NCBI GenBank assembly: GCA_036785325.1
Contig: JAXIVH010000007.1
Span: 5,891,132-5,955,131 of the forward strand
Length of the DNA: 64,000 nucleotides
Reading direction: 5' to 3'
Origin: Urophycis tenuis
Lineage: Eukaryota; Chordata; Actinopteri; Gadiformes; Phycidae
Shown here piece after piece: positions 10,501 to 22,112 of this stretch. Position 1 is the first letter of the stretch. Each line of letters starts with the position of its first letter. The notes under the pieces were generated by a model. It worked only from the letters and a program-made list of their open reading frames with translations. It did no database searches and was not told the origin of the DNA. The position numbers were made by a program, and so were the translations under genes.

Positions 10501-11962
10501 TTTGTGTCTTTGATCTGTCCTTGTGTGTGTGCGTGCGTGTGATGTGTGTGCATGTCTGTGTATTGTTTGATTACAGTATTGTACTAATGATGTTTGACCA
10601 AATAAATGGATTTTACATAACATCTGCATATCACCGTTGTGTTGACCAAACATTAGGCCCAATCCATTTCAGGGAAGTTGATATCATACAATTGTAATTT
10701 GGCTACTACAATTATGCAATTTCATGTTTATAATTGTGTATCTTTAATTTGACGTTACGATTTCCTCTAAATTATTAAGTATAATTTAAATAGGTTACAT
10801 TATGACCCATTCTTTAGACAGGTGTTGGAGGTGTTTGTTGTTTTGTCAGATGACTTTGGGACCAGTGAGTACCAGTCATAAACAGCAGACTTAAGTGAAA
10901 AGGGAGTCTCAATCCTCTAATAGTGCAGTAACTGCCATCATGCAATTGCTACACATAGTTGATCTCACCCAGTCTGCGAAAACATTCACAGTGAGCTCAC
11001 AGTCACACGCATGACATGCTCTGTCTCTGTATTGTTCTGCCTGTAGTTGAAATAATACCGTCTAATATGTAGTGAATGTAAACAGTGGCTGAACCCCGGT
11101 ATGTTGCTGTTCTTCATTGTATGGTTCACGTATTGGTGTAACTTAAAACACTAGTCTGTTTTTGTCTTTTCCGGTCTCGACTTGGTCTCGGTGTTGGTCT
11201 TGACTTGGTCGGTCTTAGTCTTGGTCTCGATACCCTCTGGTCTTTGTGTCTTGGTCTCGGCTAGGCGGTCTTGACTACAACTCTAGTGATTACTACACCT
11301 ACAGCGCACAAAAATTAAACTGGACTACAGAAAAATCATGTTTTCAAATAATGTCCATAAAAGGTGCAATGGAAGCAAAATTCCCACCTGCTAAGAAACA
11401 TTTATGAGTTATTTTATACTATTTGAAAGATTAATCGAACGCCTGTGTTTACATGCTTAGTTAGTTATTAACTTTAATGTTGGATGGAGCCCGAGGTGTC
11501 CACACAGGGCACGTCCTTTCAGGGCATTGGGACCTAAAATGACACTATTCAGGACATTAATTTGAACTTAATCGTGTGTAGCTTCAGTAAGAGGACGTGT
11601 TATCGTTCAGCTGCTCGTTCAGAGAGATGTAGCAACAAGTGAATGGGGGATGACCCTTCACACACTTCAGGCTACACGTTTACGACGATCTGTGGACTTT
11701 CCAACCCCACAACTTAAGTCCACCTTTGAGGGGCATATAAATAATCTAGTCTGGAATATCGACATAAAAGTAAAACGCCAATTTAAAACCAATTACAAGA
11801 AAATCCGTGTTGTTCAAACCCAAACGCAACAGCAAACTTTTGACAGGTTGTCTTCTGCTAAACTTCACTACAGTCACTCACTACAAACACCAACACATTG
11901 GCCCGTACCTTTGTCATTCCTACGCCTACGACGAAAACTCTCTTCTTATTCGATTGAGCCAT
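7529..11962 (-). CDS. scp2: Sterol carrier protein 2 / SCPx thiolase, N-terminal exons (partial gene)
   Basis: SCPx is a peroxisomal 3-ketoacyl-CoA thiolase fused to a sterol carrier domain, acting on branched-chain acyl-CoAs and bile acid intermediates. Coding exons in transcript order are 11909-11962, 9977-10034, 9790-9861, 8860-8991, 8614-8678, 8277-8403, 8043-8106, 7826-7912 and 7529-7679, with consistent phases. The protein starts MAQSNKKRVFVVGVGMTK and matches the vertebrate SCPx thiolase closely; NNNCSTGS holds the catalytic cysteine at about residue 89, and EHFAKIAWKNHKHS and CPTSDGAGAAVLASE are conserved. Intron 4 begins with GC rather than GT. The last exon seen ends in phase 0 after SCIKM. 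The thiolase C-terminus and the SCP2 domain are not found in 1-7528, so they lie beyond the window or are lost; the former is more likely. Confidence 0.93.
7694..7791. repeat. 49-bp direct tandem duplication
   Basis: Two near-identical 49-bp copies (7694-7742 and 7743-7791) containing AACCGCGGGGTTAACGGAGC lie in SCP2 intron 8, between exons 7826-7912 and 7529-7679. They look recent because no substitutions are obvious. Confidence 0.9.
9001..9789. other. SCP2 intron 3, no gene seen
   Basis: This stretch between SCP2 exons 9790-9861 and 8860-8991 is moderately AT-rich, with no coding exon, element end or RNA gene that I can recognise. Confidence 0.6.
10124..11285. mobile_element. hAT-like non-autonomous transposon, long copy
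   Basis: The element starts TAGAGTTGTAATACTC and ends GACTACAACTCTA, inverted to each other. The subterminal regions are rich in GGTCTTG/GGTCTCG repeats, arranged as mutual inverted repeats. Ends and subterminal sequence match the shorter copy at 26342-26683, including GGTTTGTGCATAAACCAAGC. Flanking 8-mers GCTATTGG and GTGATTAC agree at only four positions, so the target duplication has decayed or one edge is off by a base. No transposase frame is present. It sits in SCP2 intron 1. Confidence 0.75.
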
Positions 11963-12379
11963 GATTCCTCTTCGGATGCAGTGAAAGCGAGACAGTGGAG
12001 AGGAGAGGCGCAACATCGGTTGATGACAGCGGGTCGCAGTCCTGCAGCAACCTTTACGTATCCCACAATGCACCGCCCCCTCCGTGTAAACGATGAGCCG
12101 ACTGCGCACTAATTGCGCGCAGGCGAGACTTCCGCAATAGATGCTCTGCAAATATGAGTAAATACTATCTTGAGAAATCGATCCTTAATGTGTATTGTTT
12201 CACTCTATAATGCATCCTAAATCCCAGAATCCCACCCCCCCCCCCCAATGGGCAGGGGTTCAGGGGCTGGAACCAGGCTAACTAAGAATTAATTAATTAA
12301 TTAAGAAGAATTAACTGAATGCAATGCAAACGTACAAACACATTAAAGTCACAAAGAGATGTGTTCCTTGTGTTTTGCC
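11963..12379. other. SCP2-CZIB intergenic region
   Basis: About 0.4 kb between the SCP2 start codon and the probable CZIB poly(A) site. Both genes run leftward, so this should hold the SCP2 promoter and 5' UTR. There is a C run at 12233-12246 and a TTAATTAA cluster near 12290-12304. No TATA box is obvious. Confidence 0.5.
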
Positions 12380-12385
12380 TTTATT
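12380..12385 (-). terminator. Probable CZIB poly(A) signal
   Basis: TTTATT on the + strand, i.e. AATAAA in the CZIB direction, 254 bases beyond the stop codon. Confidence 0.55.
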
Positions 12386-12638
12386 CAAACTGCGATTCCC
12401 ACTCGTGCTGCTTCGTTGTTGTTGTTGTTGTTTCCACGTTCCAATTTCATCGCAGCAGTGAAAGCCCAGTCCGCTCTGTTGAATCCATGATCTCAATCCA
12501 ATTGTGCCACAAATGTCCTGATGCCCCCTGGTCGTGCTCGTCCCGGTTGACAGAAAGCATGCTCCTGAACGTTCAGCTTCACTGATCCGCATCCTTGCCA
12601 TGGTCACCGTGATCCCCTGGTCTGGCTGGGAGTGCTTC

Positions 12639-14829
12639 TCAACACTTGGTGAACTGATGTGTGACCTCGTAAATGCCCACCGACTCGGCCACCTTCTCGT
12701 CGTAGTCCGTCCAATCCTGACACATTTGAAAGAACCCCAAATGACTTTGATCACTACCCCTATAACAAGAACCTGCAGTGCCAAGATCTCTCAAATAAAG
12801 TGAGCTTAAGTAGGCCTAAACATCCACTTGAAGCTCTGTAAAATAAGTGCACTAATGTAACCTCATGAATTTGAAGATCTTTAAATCATGTACACCAAAC
12901 CAGGCCTATGTGTCCATTTAAAGATCTGTAAACTATGCAGTGTGCTAAACTATACCTGAATGTCAACTTGAAGACATGTAAGATATGTACAGTATGCTAT
13001 GGTAAGCCTACATATCAACTTGAAGATATGTAAACTATGTACATTAACGTAGGCCTACATATCCATTAGAATAATGAATTGTCCTCAAATTCAACACAGT
13101 GGCTCATGAACTGTACAAAAAAAACAGTGTTTACAACACAGCGTTTACCTTCTCTTGTAGATTAATCTCAGCAAACTTTGTGCCAGACTCTGCTCCTTCT
13201 GCAGCAAAACCAGCCTAGCAAGGAGATTCAAATACAGCAGAATATGATAACTGCCCATTTTAGGAAGCTGAGGTTACAACCTGATGGTTAAACCAGATCT
13301 TTTCACTTTAATATGTGATTTTATCTCACCTCAGTAACAGATTTCAAGTTTTCTAATAAACTAGGATGAAGCAAAAACTAAGGGTAGTATATAACGGCGT
13401 AGGCATCTGAAGGCCTATCTATGTGAATGGATTACCACAATAGAAACACCAGCAGGAGCTCTCACCTGGGGCTGGAAATCGACTGGTTCCAGGCCTCGAC
13501 ATTCAAACTGCACCATGGTCTTAAAGGTCTCGCTGTCCTCCACCTTCCACATCCCACACATAGGACAGAGGGGAGACACACACACACACACACACACACG
13601 ATGAAGTGCGAGCAGCTGAGTCAACATGGTAGTATTCTGAATGTCGACATGGTCAAACTCATTACTACGAAAAAATTTAACAAGTTATTTTAAATATATA
13701 TATATATTTTTTTTAAAAGATTTGACGTTTTACCCACATCACATTTAGATGAACTATGTGTACATGATCAATTCTGGGCATGAATAATGTCTGCTAACTC
13801 CGTAGCAACAATGAACAATACATCATTGGGCTCACATGGTGTTAAAATAAATAAGGTGAGTGTTGTGTAAAAGGTTGACAACTTTCACTTACATTGTAAG
13901 CAGTGATTGTGTCCCCGAGAATATCTGTAAAGACAAAATATGTAAACACAAAAAAGATTAGAATTACATTGTTTATTATATTGTGTAACACATCATACAT
14001 TTACATTAACCACCCAATGGTAAAGATGAGAAGGTCCTAGGCCTACCTATAGAGTTCTCCCTGGAGCAAAGTTTACACTTTTGTACCATGCTGGCACTGC
14101 CTCTCCCTCCCTTCAGTGGCGTGTTCTCCTAAATAAAACAAATAAATGACATACATTACATTCATTTTAAGAGTCCACGAGTTCACCTTAAAATTAGTCA
14201 CTAAATGCACAAATTACTCTTGTGTAGTTTGTGGCTTATTTATTGAGTGTTGACTTTCCTGAAGCTGGACTGGTTGACAAGCACTGCATTACAGGGTAAA
14301 CATTTGCCAAATATTTACATTAGTTTACTTGTTTACGTGAAACGAATTTCATAGAAACCTGTAGGCTATATAAGACTTACCATGAGGGTAATGTATTGCC
14401 ATTTATCTGGAATTTCTCCGCAGTTCCCACACTTCAGCTATAAAGACAGCAGAGAAGACCATCATTATGCCTTCAGGTGAAATAACTTTAGAGATGGTTC
14501 TAAGTTGCACGTCATGGCCAACAGTAAAACGCCTAGGTGATGTGTAACACATCGTTAGGTCCGAACGGGGGCATAATAATAACATAACACATTTTTTGGA
14601 AAGTTTATGAGTGAATGGGGATCATTACACCAAGCCAGCCTACCTTCAGAAACCATCGGAAGTCCTCTCCCTCTGGCCTCACGTTGGAGATATTCTCCAG
14701 CGTGGCTTTGAACTGCAATCCGAATTTCTGAAAGAATTGAGACAACGAGACGTGTCTTTTCCATGCATTTATTCAAAACCATGGGTTTGTGATTCGATAA
14801 GCTCAGATTGTCAACATACATACCACCAT
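12639..14829 (-). CDS. czib: CXXC motif containing zinc binding protein (C1orf123 homologue)
   Basis: Eight coding exons: 14824-14829, 14644-14727, 14381-14437, 14047-14128, 13893-13924, 13466-13543, 13149-13214 and 12639-12716. They join in phase to a 160-residue protein, the same length as human CZIB. It starts MVKFGLQFKATLENI. Two CxxC pairs, C33/C36 (KCGNCGE) and C67/C70 (KCKLCSRE), are the expected zinc ligands. The FECRGLEPVDFQPQ and DWTDYDEK blocks and the VTHQFTKC end are conserved in the family. The first coding exon holds only ATG GTG. Molecular function is not well established for this family (DUF866). It is transcribed towards SCP2 and lies downstream of UCK2 on the same strand. 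Confidence 0.95.
13580..13601. repeat. (CA)n microsatellite
   Basis: Short CA repeat in CZIB intron 5, only about 40 bases upstream (in transcript sense) of the exon 6 acceptor, where it reads as (TG)n. Confidence 0.85.
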
Positions 14830-16308
14830 TTTGGAACGTGGCTAAAAGCAGCGTACGTAATTGCGTTGGTGAATAGCTTATTTTCTGCAGTGCCCTCAGG
14901 TGGCCGTAGCTGGAACAATACATTGATTTGTATGGCGTACATTGTATGATTAAAACCTTATCTGTTCAAATAACATAACCATTTGACAAAAGTAGTTGCA
15001 TCAGTTTATTGACCATTAAGCAATACACAAGAGCATCCTTTGTTGTAAATCACAGCTCCTCCAAATCTTCTTTAAATAGTCATGCTCTACAAATCCTTTT
15101 AAGTAGAAATCCTCATTCAGTCAGCAATTGCATTTTAAAGAAATACAGTACACGGCATAGAAAAAAAAAAAAAACAGAAGTAGATCTGTTGTGGACACGT
15201 ACATGCGTACCTGAGGCAAATAGAGTGCTCTGTTATAGTCTTTTGAGGGCCATTGCCCAAAATGTTATAGTTGGTATTGCTTCAAGTTTCCTCATCTGGC
15301 CAGTGGGCCTACTACCATCCCTGCATCTTATCTTGGCAGTGTGATCCTGAGTGTAGGTGTCAACTGTATCAGAGCTGAGAGTTTAATCACAGAAACAAAA
15401 CCAATAATGGGGGATATTACAGAGCACCAATGTATATACACAGGGTCATCGGTTTTTCCTCAATGACCCTGTTGACATTTGGCTGGATGTGCTGACACTA
15501 CACACACACACACACACGTACAGAGGGTACACGTAACACACTTCACACACCAGACCATTCAGCTATGGAAAGAAACACACTCCACTGCATTTTATAATAC
15601 TCTTGTGGGGAATTGTCTCGGACTGCGGCCAGACAAGCCGGAAACATATCATCATTTCCCATGTGGAAACAAGCTTTTAATTACCAGGCTGTGTGTGTGT
15701 GTGCGGGCGTGTCTTTTATGCAGAATAGTAAAGAGGCAAAGACTTGGCGTCAAAGTACATCACAAAGAAAACAAACGGACCGTGAAGTCCAAAAACACTG
15801 GACAGGAATACACCAAAAAACGTAGATTGTCAAATAAAAATTACAAAACAAAAACATGAATCAATTTGAGTGCAGTGAAATGCAACAGTCTAGAACCATC
15901 CTCCCCGAGACCGTTTGAATGCAGTAGCGTTTGTCCTCCATGTGGGGGAGCTTCAAGTTTCACCAGACATAATGGGAGGAAAGTGTAACCCTAGTTTTAT
16001 TTGTCATCTGCATGATAATTCCATAGAGCAGCAGGGAACACTGAAAACCAAATGCAGGCTGCGAGGCTGCTCCTACTCAAAACACAAATGGTCTCCTTGC
16101 ACAACATAACACAAAAGTGTCGGCAAAGAGGCGAACATGAATCTCGACAATGTGAACTGAATCCAATAACATCATCATCATCATAATAATAAAGGCAATT
16201 CTGCGCAATTATGTTTGCATTTTCTTTTGCTCCATTTTCCTCTCCTCTCTCTTAAATACACTGATGTGGATTAGTATTTACAGAACTGCCCCCTACACAC
16301 CCACATGC

Positions 16309-16340
<32 letters not shown>

Positions 16341-16425
16341 CCACACGCACGCACATACACACGCACGCACACACACACACACACACCGCCCCCCTCTCCC
16401 CGAGAGAAGAGAGGTCACGACCCGG
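14830..16425. other. CZIB upstream / UCK2 3' UTR region
   Basis: No coding exon is seen. In the UCK2 direction, AATAAA-type signals occur at 15996-16001 and 15006-15011 (TTTATT on +), so UCK2 probably has a 0.4-1.4 kb 3' UTR ending close to the CZIB promoter. A poly(A) run is at 15160-15174 and a CA repeat at 15499-15517. Confidence 0.45.
16307..16386. repeat. (CA)n-rich microsatellite
   Basis: Interrupted CACACA / CACGCACG array just downstream of the UCK2 stop codon, inside the predicted 3' UTR. Confidence 0.9.
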
Positions 16426-19400
16426 TCAATGTGGCCGGCTGCTGGACTCGGAGGTCCGGCGTTGCCGTGGCGTCACATGGCCGTTGGTGCAGCCGTTGTG
16501 GCGTTTGGTCAGACCGCCGTTCAGAATGTCTTGGATGTGCTGGACGATCAGGTTGATGGCCACTGAGGGGGGGGGGGGGGGGGAGAGAGAGAGAGTGAGT
16601 GAGTGATGAAAAACGCATTTAGCGAGCGTAATCAATAACGAGGCTCCTTTTGTCGACAATCGACCCGAGCGGTGACTGATCTTGGCGACGGACAACGCCA
16701 GTATCGCCGGCGTTAATTCGGATGATCCGTTTGTCGGCAAAGGATGCGGTTTGCCGGGTGCGTGGCACTATTTCAGCTACCTCAAGTTGGCTCAAGCCGA
16801 TCTTGTGCGGTAACACCAGACAACCGCGCTGGGCGCCAGGCACAAGGCCGGCTCACTTCTGATTTTGCCGTTGACTACGCGCGTTTGTTTGAATGCGCTT
16901 TTGGACGGCGGCCGAAAGGAGGCCGCGTCCACGGCAACCGCCCGTCTGCCGCCGGACAGACGGGAGAAGCCACGACTCGCTGGGTCACATGATCACGGGG
17001 GCGGTCTGCCGGCGAGAGAACCGAGCGACACTGGCCGCGTCTCAGCACGTCTCGTGTTCGGAGGGGGGGCCCAGAAGGGGGTGGATTTAAGCGTGGTCTT
17101 ACCGAGGTTGTCCGCTCCTCGTGGAATGATCACATCTGCGTACTTCTTGGTCTACGAAAGAATGAGAAAGAAAGGAAACACTCAACGTTACCAAGGGACG
17201 GCGCATCACTGGCAGTGTAGGGGGAACCAAAAGGGCGCCACGCAAGAGACAAAATGGCAAATCAACACAACTCACTGGCAAACAGAATTCCTCAAAGGCC
17301 GGCTTCACAAACGTTATGTACTGGGACAGCACTTGCTCGAGGTCCCTGCCGCGCTCCGTGATGTCCCTCAACACTGCAAGAGAAAGCCGTCGCAGAAGAG
17401 CAGAGATTAGCGACAACCGCAAAAGGGGAGCCACGCCCACGTTTTAGTCCCTCTTTGTACCCCACGGCGCTCTCAAATTTCCCGTCCACAACGGCCGGAA
17501 AAAAAAAAAAAAAAAGATGCCGCCAGAAACCAAAAGAGGCCCACCTCTACGCGACAGCCTGGTGTCGGCGTCCGTGTCGACGAAGAGCTTCATCTGGAAC
17601 AGGTCCCGGATCTCCTGGGAGTAGAACATCAAGATGCCCTCAAAGAGGACCACGTCTGCCGGGTACACCGTGACAAACTCGTCCTTCCTGCAACGCGGAC
17701 ACGTGCAATAAATACAACAAAAAAAAAAGAAGGCTGCTGAACATCGGAGGACTCGGGGGGGGGGGGGGGGGGGGGGACTCTTCGGCGTGACGTCAAGACA
17801 AACAGTAGCGTGCGCCGACGCGGTTGCCCGGAACAGGAACCACAGGGGCGTCGGCCGCGATAACAAAAACAAACAATGTGGCGATTGGACTGTTGTGTTA
17901 CAGGTGTTGAGACTGCACTGCCCACCTGGAATGGGTGACAAAGTCGTAAACTGGGATCTGGACGGTCTTGCCCTGCAGTATCAGCTTGAGGGTGGTCATC
18001 ACCAGCTCATTGTCAAAGGCATCTGGGGACCGGGAAGTGAACCAGCGGTTAGAGCAGGACGTTGCCACCCCCCCCACCACCCCCATTCAGGCCTTCGGTC
18101 TGCTGGAGAACCGTGACTGACACGTGCGGTCGGCTACACGGCCTTAAACATGCGGCAGGTTAACACACACACACGGCACCATGGGGCACACATAGCCGCA
18201 TAGGGGCAATTGAGGAATCCCTGTCGCGGGTGACAGCTGGTGGGTTGGGTTTCCCAACCTTAAGAGAGTAGCTGCCACTGCGAAAGGCCTGCTGACTGCA
18301 GGCCTTTCGCAGCGGCAGGGAAAGGGAGCAGGAGTGTGGGGGGGGGGCAAAGAACAACACCAAAAATGGACCAGGTGGGCCCTGGCTGGCCCGTCCAAGG
18401 CTTTTGAGGAAGGGGTTCTCGTTTAACCTCCAAATAAGGCCTGGCCTACCACAGTAGTCACAGCCTTTTACAGAGACTAGTTAAATAGGTAGCGATGTCC
18501 CCAGAAATTACCCCGATCTTTTGGCAGAGGTGCAAATCTTCTCAATGTTAATCGCCTGGCAGTGGCCAGAGACATCCGCCCGGTGAGTTCATTTTCAGCT
18601 GGCGCGCACTCAACCCCAAAGTAGCACTATTGAGTTGCTCGTGCCATTGTGTGCCACGGTGGCATCCACCCGAGATCCATTTCATCCCCGCGAGCCGCGC
18701 CTAGATCCGGGGTCAGGGTCGGACCCGTCTCCCGGCTCGGGTAAAACATCTCGCCTGTAACGCCAGGGGAGAGCCCCCCATCTGTTGCTTTAGCGCAGTC
18801 AAGCAGACTTTGGCGTTTGATTAATAGGGAGGCGAGAGGTCTCAATGCCTTCTACACAGCAGCAGCAGCAGCAGCAGCAGCACCTGAACTCCACTGAGGA
18901 GATACTGTGACCACAAAATGAGGTGAATCTCCGCGCTGGTGTGATAGATGCATTGAGCGTCCAGCGTTGCAGATTTAAGACTGTCGACACCGCAGAATTC
19001 AGAACTGCTCGCCTACGCTTTTAAACCCAAACAAGCTGGTGGTGCACAGAGAGAGAGAGAGAGAGAGAGCGAGAGCGAGAGCGAGAGCGAGAGAGAGAGG
19101 ACACTTGGCGTGGGTTGGGCCGCTGGGGCTACCTGGGTGATCGAAGTTGAACTGCCCTTTCAGAGCCTTGGCCTTCTGCTCGGGTGTGAGCACGCGGTAG
19201 AAGCTGTCCTGGCTGAGGATGGCGACCTGCCGCTGGTGGTGGTCGATCTTGTCCTGGCCCAGAAGCTCCATGATCTTCTCACACACAGACGACTGCAGAG
19301 CCAACGGGCGCAGAACCACACGGAGAAATGGAAGCAAGACGTTATCAGAGGGCTGCCTGTTGGTTTATAGAGAACCATTCAGAACGCAAAGACCACTCGG

Positions 19401-21571
19401 AGAGCGTTACATAGGCCGGCAGGACACTTTAAAACAAGACGATTTTTTTTTTTTTTTTTTAAAGGTGCGGGGGTGGGAAAAAGACAAATTATATTGTATT
19501 ATGCACTAGTGAGCACAAACTGGACAAAATCCATGCTGTTTGGCCGACCACCAAAACAGAAATGCTATGGCTACGTGTCATTCTCCAGCACTCCCTCCTC
19601 TGTCGTGCCCACAAACGCCCGTGAGATTTAAAAAAAATAAATAAATAAAAAAACGAAATAAGGAGGAACCTTATTGGTTTCCTGGAAGATATGTGACCGC
19701 CAGGATGTGTGCCGGTTGCAGTAATCTGGAAACCCCGTCTGAACGCGCACTCGCTGACCCCGCCTCCCAATGCATCCCACTGGATCTCCTGCCAGTGCTG
19801 ACGGCACACTCTCCGGGCCGTCCCTCTATGGAGCTTTTGTGTTCGTGAACTGAGCCACGTTGAACCTGGACACCCTCTGTCTGGGGCCTTGTGGGGGGTG
19901 TGACAGCAGCTCGTCACCGCAGGCTCACCCACCCAGGCTGAATGAAGTATGTCTACAGACAAAAAAGTGGCAGCCTCGTGTGACGTAAGCTACGACCTCA
20001 GGATCATAACTTAATTGAAGAATCATTTTGGATTGAACAAAAGTGAATCAAACCGAGGGATGCTACACTATGGCGAGACTGCGACACTATTCGACTATTG
20101 AGTCTCGATTCAAAAATGTCAAAAGTGGTTTTCTTTGTACAACGTTGCTCTGTGCGGACATGACATGTGCTGAAGTTACACGCCGTTCAAATATACCCCG
20201 TATGCGGCATTGGCCAATCCACGTCACTACCACAGTGATGACGTGGGCGCTTGTTATGGAAGGGCTGCTGCCGGCGGTGTCCCAACAGACGGGCCCCATG
20301 CCGGCCGCCCTAGTACGGGTCTTTCGATAAGCGTGCCATTGGCTGTGCGCCAGGGGGTGCTATTAAAAAAATCTGGGTCAACGTTTCAGCACGCGGAAAA
20401 ATAATACAAACAGGAAACAAGGCGCGTTGGGTCTTCCGCCGACACAGAGTTGGTGGGTGGCCGCGGCAAGGGAAGGTCAAGTTTATGTGATGACGCGCCT
20501 CCCGGTAAAAGTGTTGCGCGAAAGGGTGAGTCATAAACCCTCGCTCACGTATCTTTTGAGGGGATCGGGGCCCCTCCCATCGACGCCTTTGTTTGTCTAC
20601 GTCATAGGATGGGGGCGGCGGGGGGGGGGTCAGATTCCTTCCTACCAGTCTCCGCTTCCCGCAAGTTGATGGGGACAGGTTATAAATACGCATTTACAAC
20701 CTTTTTTTGTATTTTCATAAAGTCGTGGGAAACGGACGGGGGACATAAATCACCGACGTGTGTCGGCCTCAACAAATGCACCGAACACAAAAGAAATGAA
20801 GACGTGCCTGTGCGGGCTGTGTGAACAAAAGACCCACCGAGGTTCACCCCACACTCCGCCCGAGAGCCGCCTGCATCCCCCGGGGGGGGGGGGCGCGCCG
20901 GTTACCTCGGATGACCGCGTCGGCAGCACCGGTTGACAGTGAGGGTGGAAGAACCACGATGCCCATAAAATATCTCTTTCAGGAGTCGGGGGTCGCCGAG
21001 ATGGGGTAGGGGGTGTTTACAAACAAAGTGCCATGCAGCACCGTGAGCTAACCGGCTAACAGTGATAGCAGGGGGGGGGGGGGGGGGGGGGGTCGGCTTT
21101 GTCTCAGCGAGCCGGTGTGATGGAATGTCAATAGTGGACGGAAAACGACCCGGATCCGTTTGGAGCGGTGCGATTTAAAGTGACCCCCCCTCGGCCACAC
21201 ACAAAAATCGACCCCAGGAAACCCAGACACAAAACGAGTACATCAATATTTGCGAAAGGTTTAAAAACGGAATGGATCAGAGGTGAGTAGTTGGAAGGGT
21301 CGATCGGGTGGTAGCGCTGTGGAGCAGAACCCTCTGCCGCGGAGGATCGGAGCCACGCGGTCAACGCGCCACGCACCACCCCCCACCCCCACCCCCACCC
21401 GCCAACCACCACACACACAATGACAGTCGACAATCATTCGAAAAAGAGAGGGGCTCAAATCCAGACCTTGCCGCTGGCCGTGCCTCCGGACACGCCAATG
21501 AGGAAAGGTTGTCGGACGACATTATTGTTCTCGCCTCGGTCCCGTGGCTGTGTCTCACTGTCCCCGGCCAT
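16426..21571 (-). CDS. uck2: Uridine-cytidine kinase 2
   Basis: Phosphorylates uridine and cytidine to UMP and CMP in pyrimidine salvage, in the cytosol. Seven coding exons: 21467-21571, 19133-19292, 17926-18022, 17545-17687, 17276-17373, 17103-17151 and 16426-16562. The joined protein is 262 residues (human UCK2 261). The P-loop GVSGGTASGK closes exon 1. The DSFYRVLTPEQKAKAL, FNFDHPDAFDNEL, IPVYDFVTHSR, PADVVLFEGILMFYSQE and DTDADTRLSRRVLRDI blocks follow, and the end SESSSRPH is typical of UCK2 rather than UCK1. The last exon's acceptor has a tract of 17 C. The start at 21571 gives the standard MAGDSE N-terminus. It lies divergent to ALDH9A1, with about 540 bp between start codons. Confidence 0.97.
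17756..17776. repeat. Poly(G) run
   Basis: About 21 consecutive G on the + strand in UCK2 intron 3, i.e. poly(C) in the transcript about 70-90 bases upstream of the exon 4 acceptor. Confidence 0.9.
18272..18318. repeat. Near-perfect 21-bp inverted repeat (hairpin)
   Basis: Arms 18272-18292 and 18298-18318 pair at 20 of 21 positions around the loop TGACT; the inner arm is CTGCGAAAGGCCTGC. Located in UCK2 intron 2. No target duplication or known element end was recognised around it. Confidence 0.9.
18859..18882. repeat. (CAG)n run
   Basis: About eight AGC/CAG units in UCK2 intron 2. It reads as (CTG)n in the gene's direction. Confidence 0.85.
19293..21466. other. UCK2 intron 1
   Basis: A 2.2-kb first intron. 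It contains a T run (19443-19460), G runs at 20881-20892 and 21070-21092, and no coding exon that I can support. Confidence 0.6.
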
Positions 21572-22112
21572 GCTTGCACTGAGCTGGATGTGGCGTGGGG
21601 TCGGGATCACTATCACAATGCTCCGCCCATTCTTTGGGTGGATGTAACGTGGGTACATTTTGTCGTGTGTATTTTTTTTTTGCATTTATATTCGCTTTAA
21701 CGCTGATGTATAAATCACATCAGTAACAGTTTATGGCAAGACAGTTTTGTGTATTTCTTTAGTTTTACCTCAAGGATGAAGCGACCAATCAGCGCGCTTT
21801 GTGGGCGGGGCCGTAATGTATCTCCTGCAGCCTAACCTAACACAACAGTTGCGTTACATTTTTAACCCATAGCCTAAAGTCCAGGGTTTCCAAAAAGAAT
21901 TTAAGTGAGTATTGGAAGAACAAGAATACTGCAAAGTGATATGAGGGCGTCAATTGCCTCACAGAAGGCAGATATTGTTGTCGTGTTGGCTAAACACCAT
22001 GTCTTTCTGATCTACTCAAAGGCGTTTCGACCACCACCTACAACACCACTAGTTGGCCCAACGTGTCGAATTATGATCCAAACTGTGTTACAGACCCTGA
22101 AGTCTCCTCGAC
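21572..22112. promoter_or_regulatory. Probable bidirectional UCK2/ALDH9A1 promoter
   Basis: The start codons of UCK2 (-) and ALDH9A1 (+) face away from each other across 541 bp, so both promoters and 5' UTRs must share this segment unless upstream untranslated exons exist. No TATA box is evident for either gene. GGGCGGGGC (GC-box-like) occurs at about 21803-21811. Confidence 0.5.

Noticed and set aside
11650..11964. 104-codon forward ORF opposite SCP2 exon 1
   Set aside because: It is antisense to the conserved SCP2 start exon and shows no recognisable family.
18272..18318. microRNA precursor
   Set aside because: The 5-base loop and 21-bp perfect arms do not fit a normal pre-miRNA hairpin.
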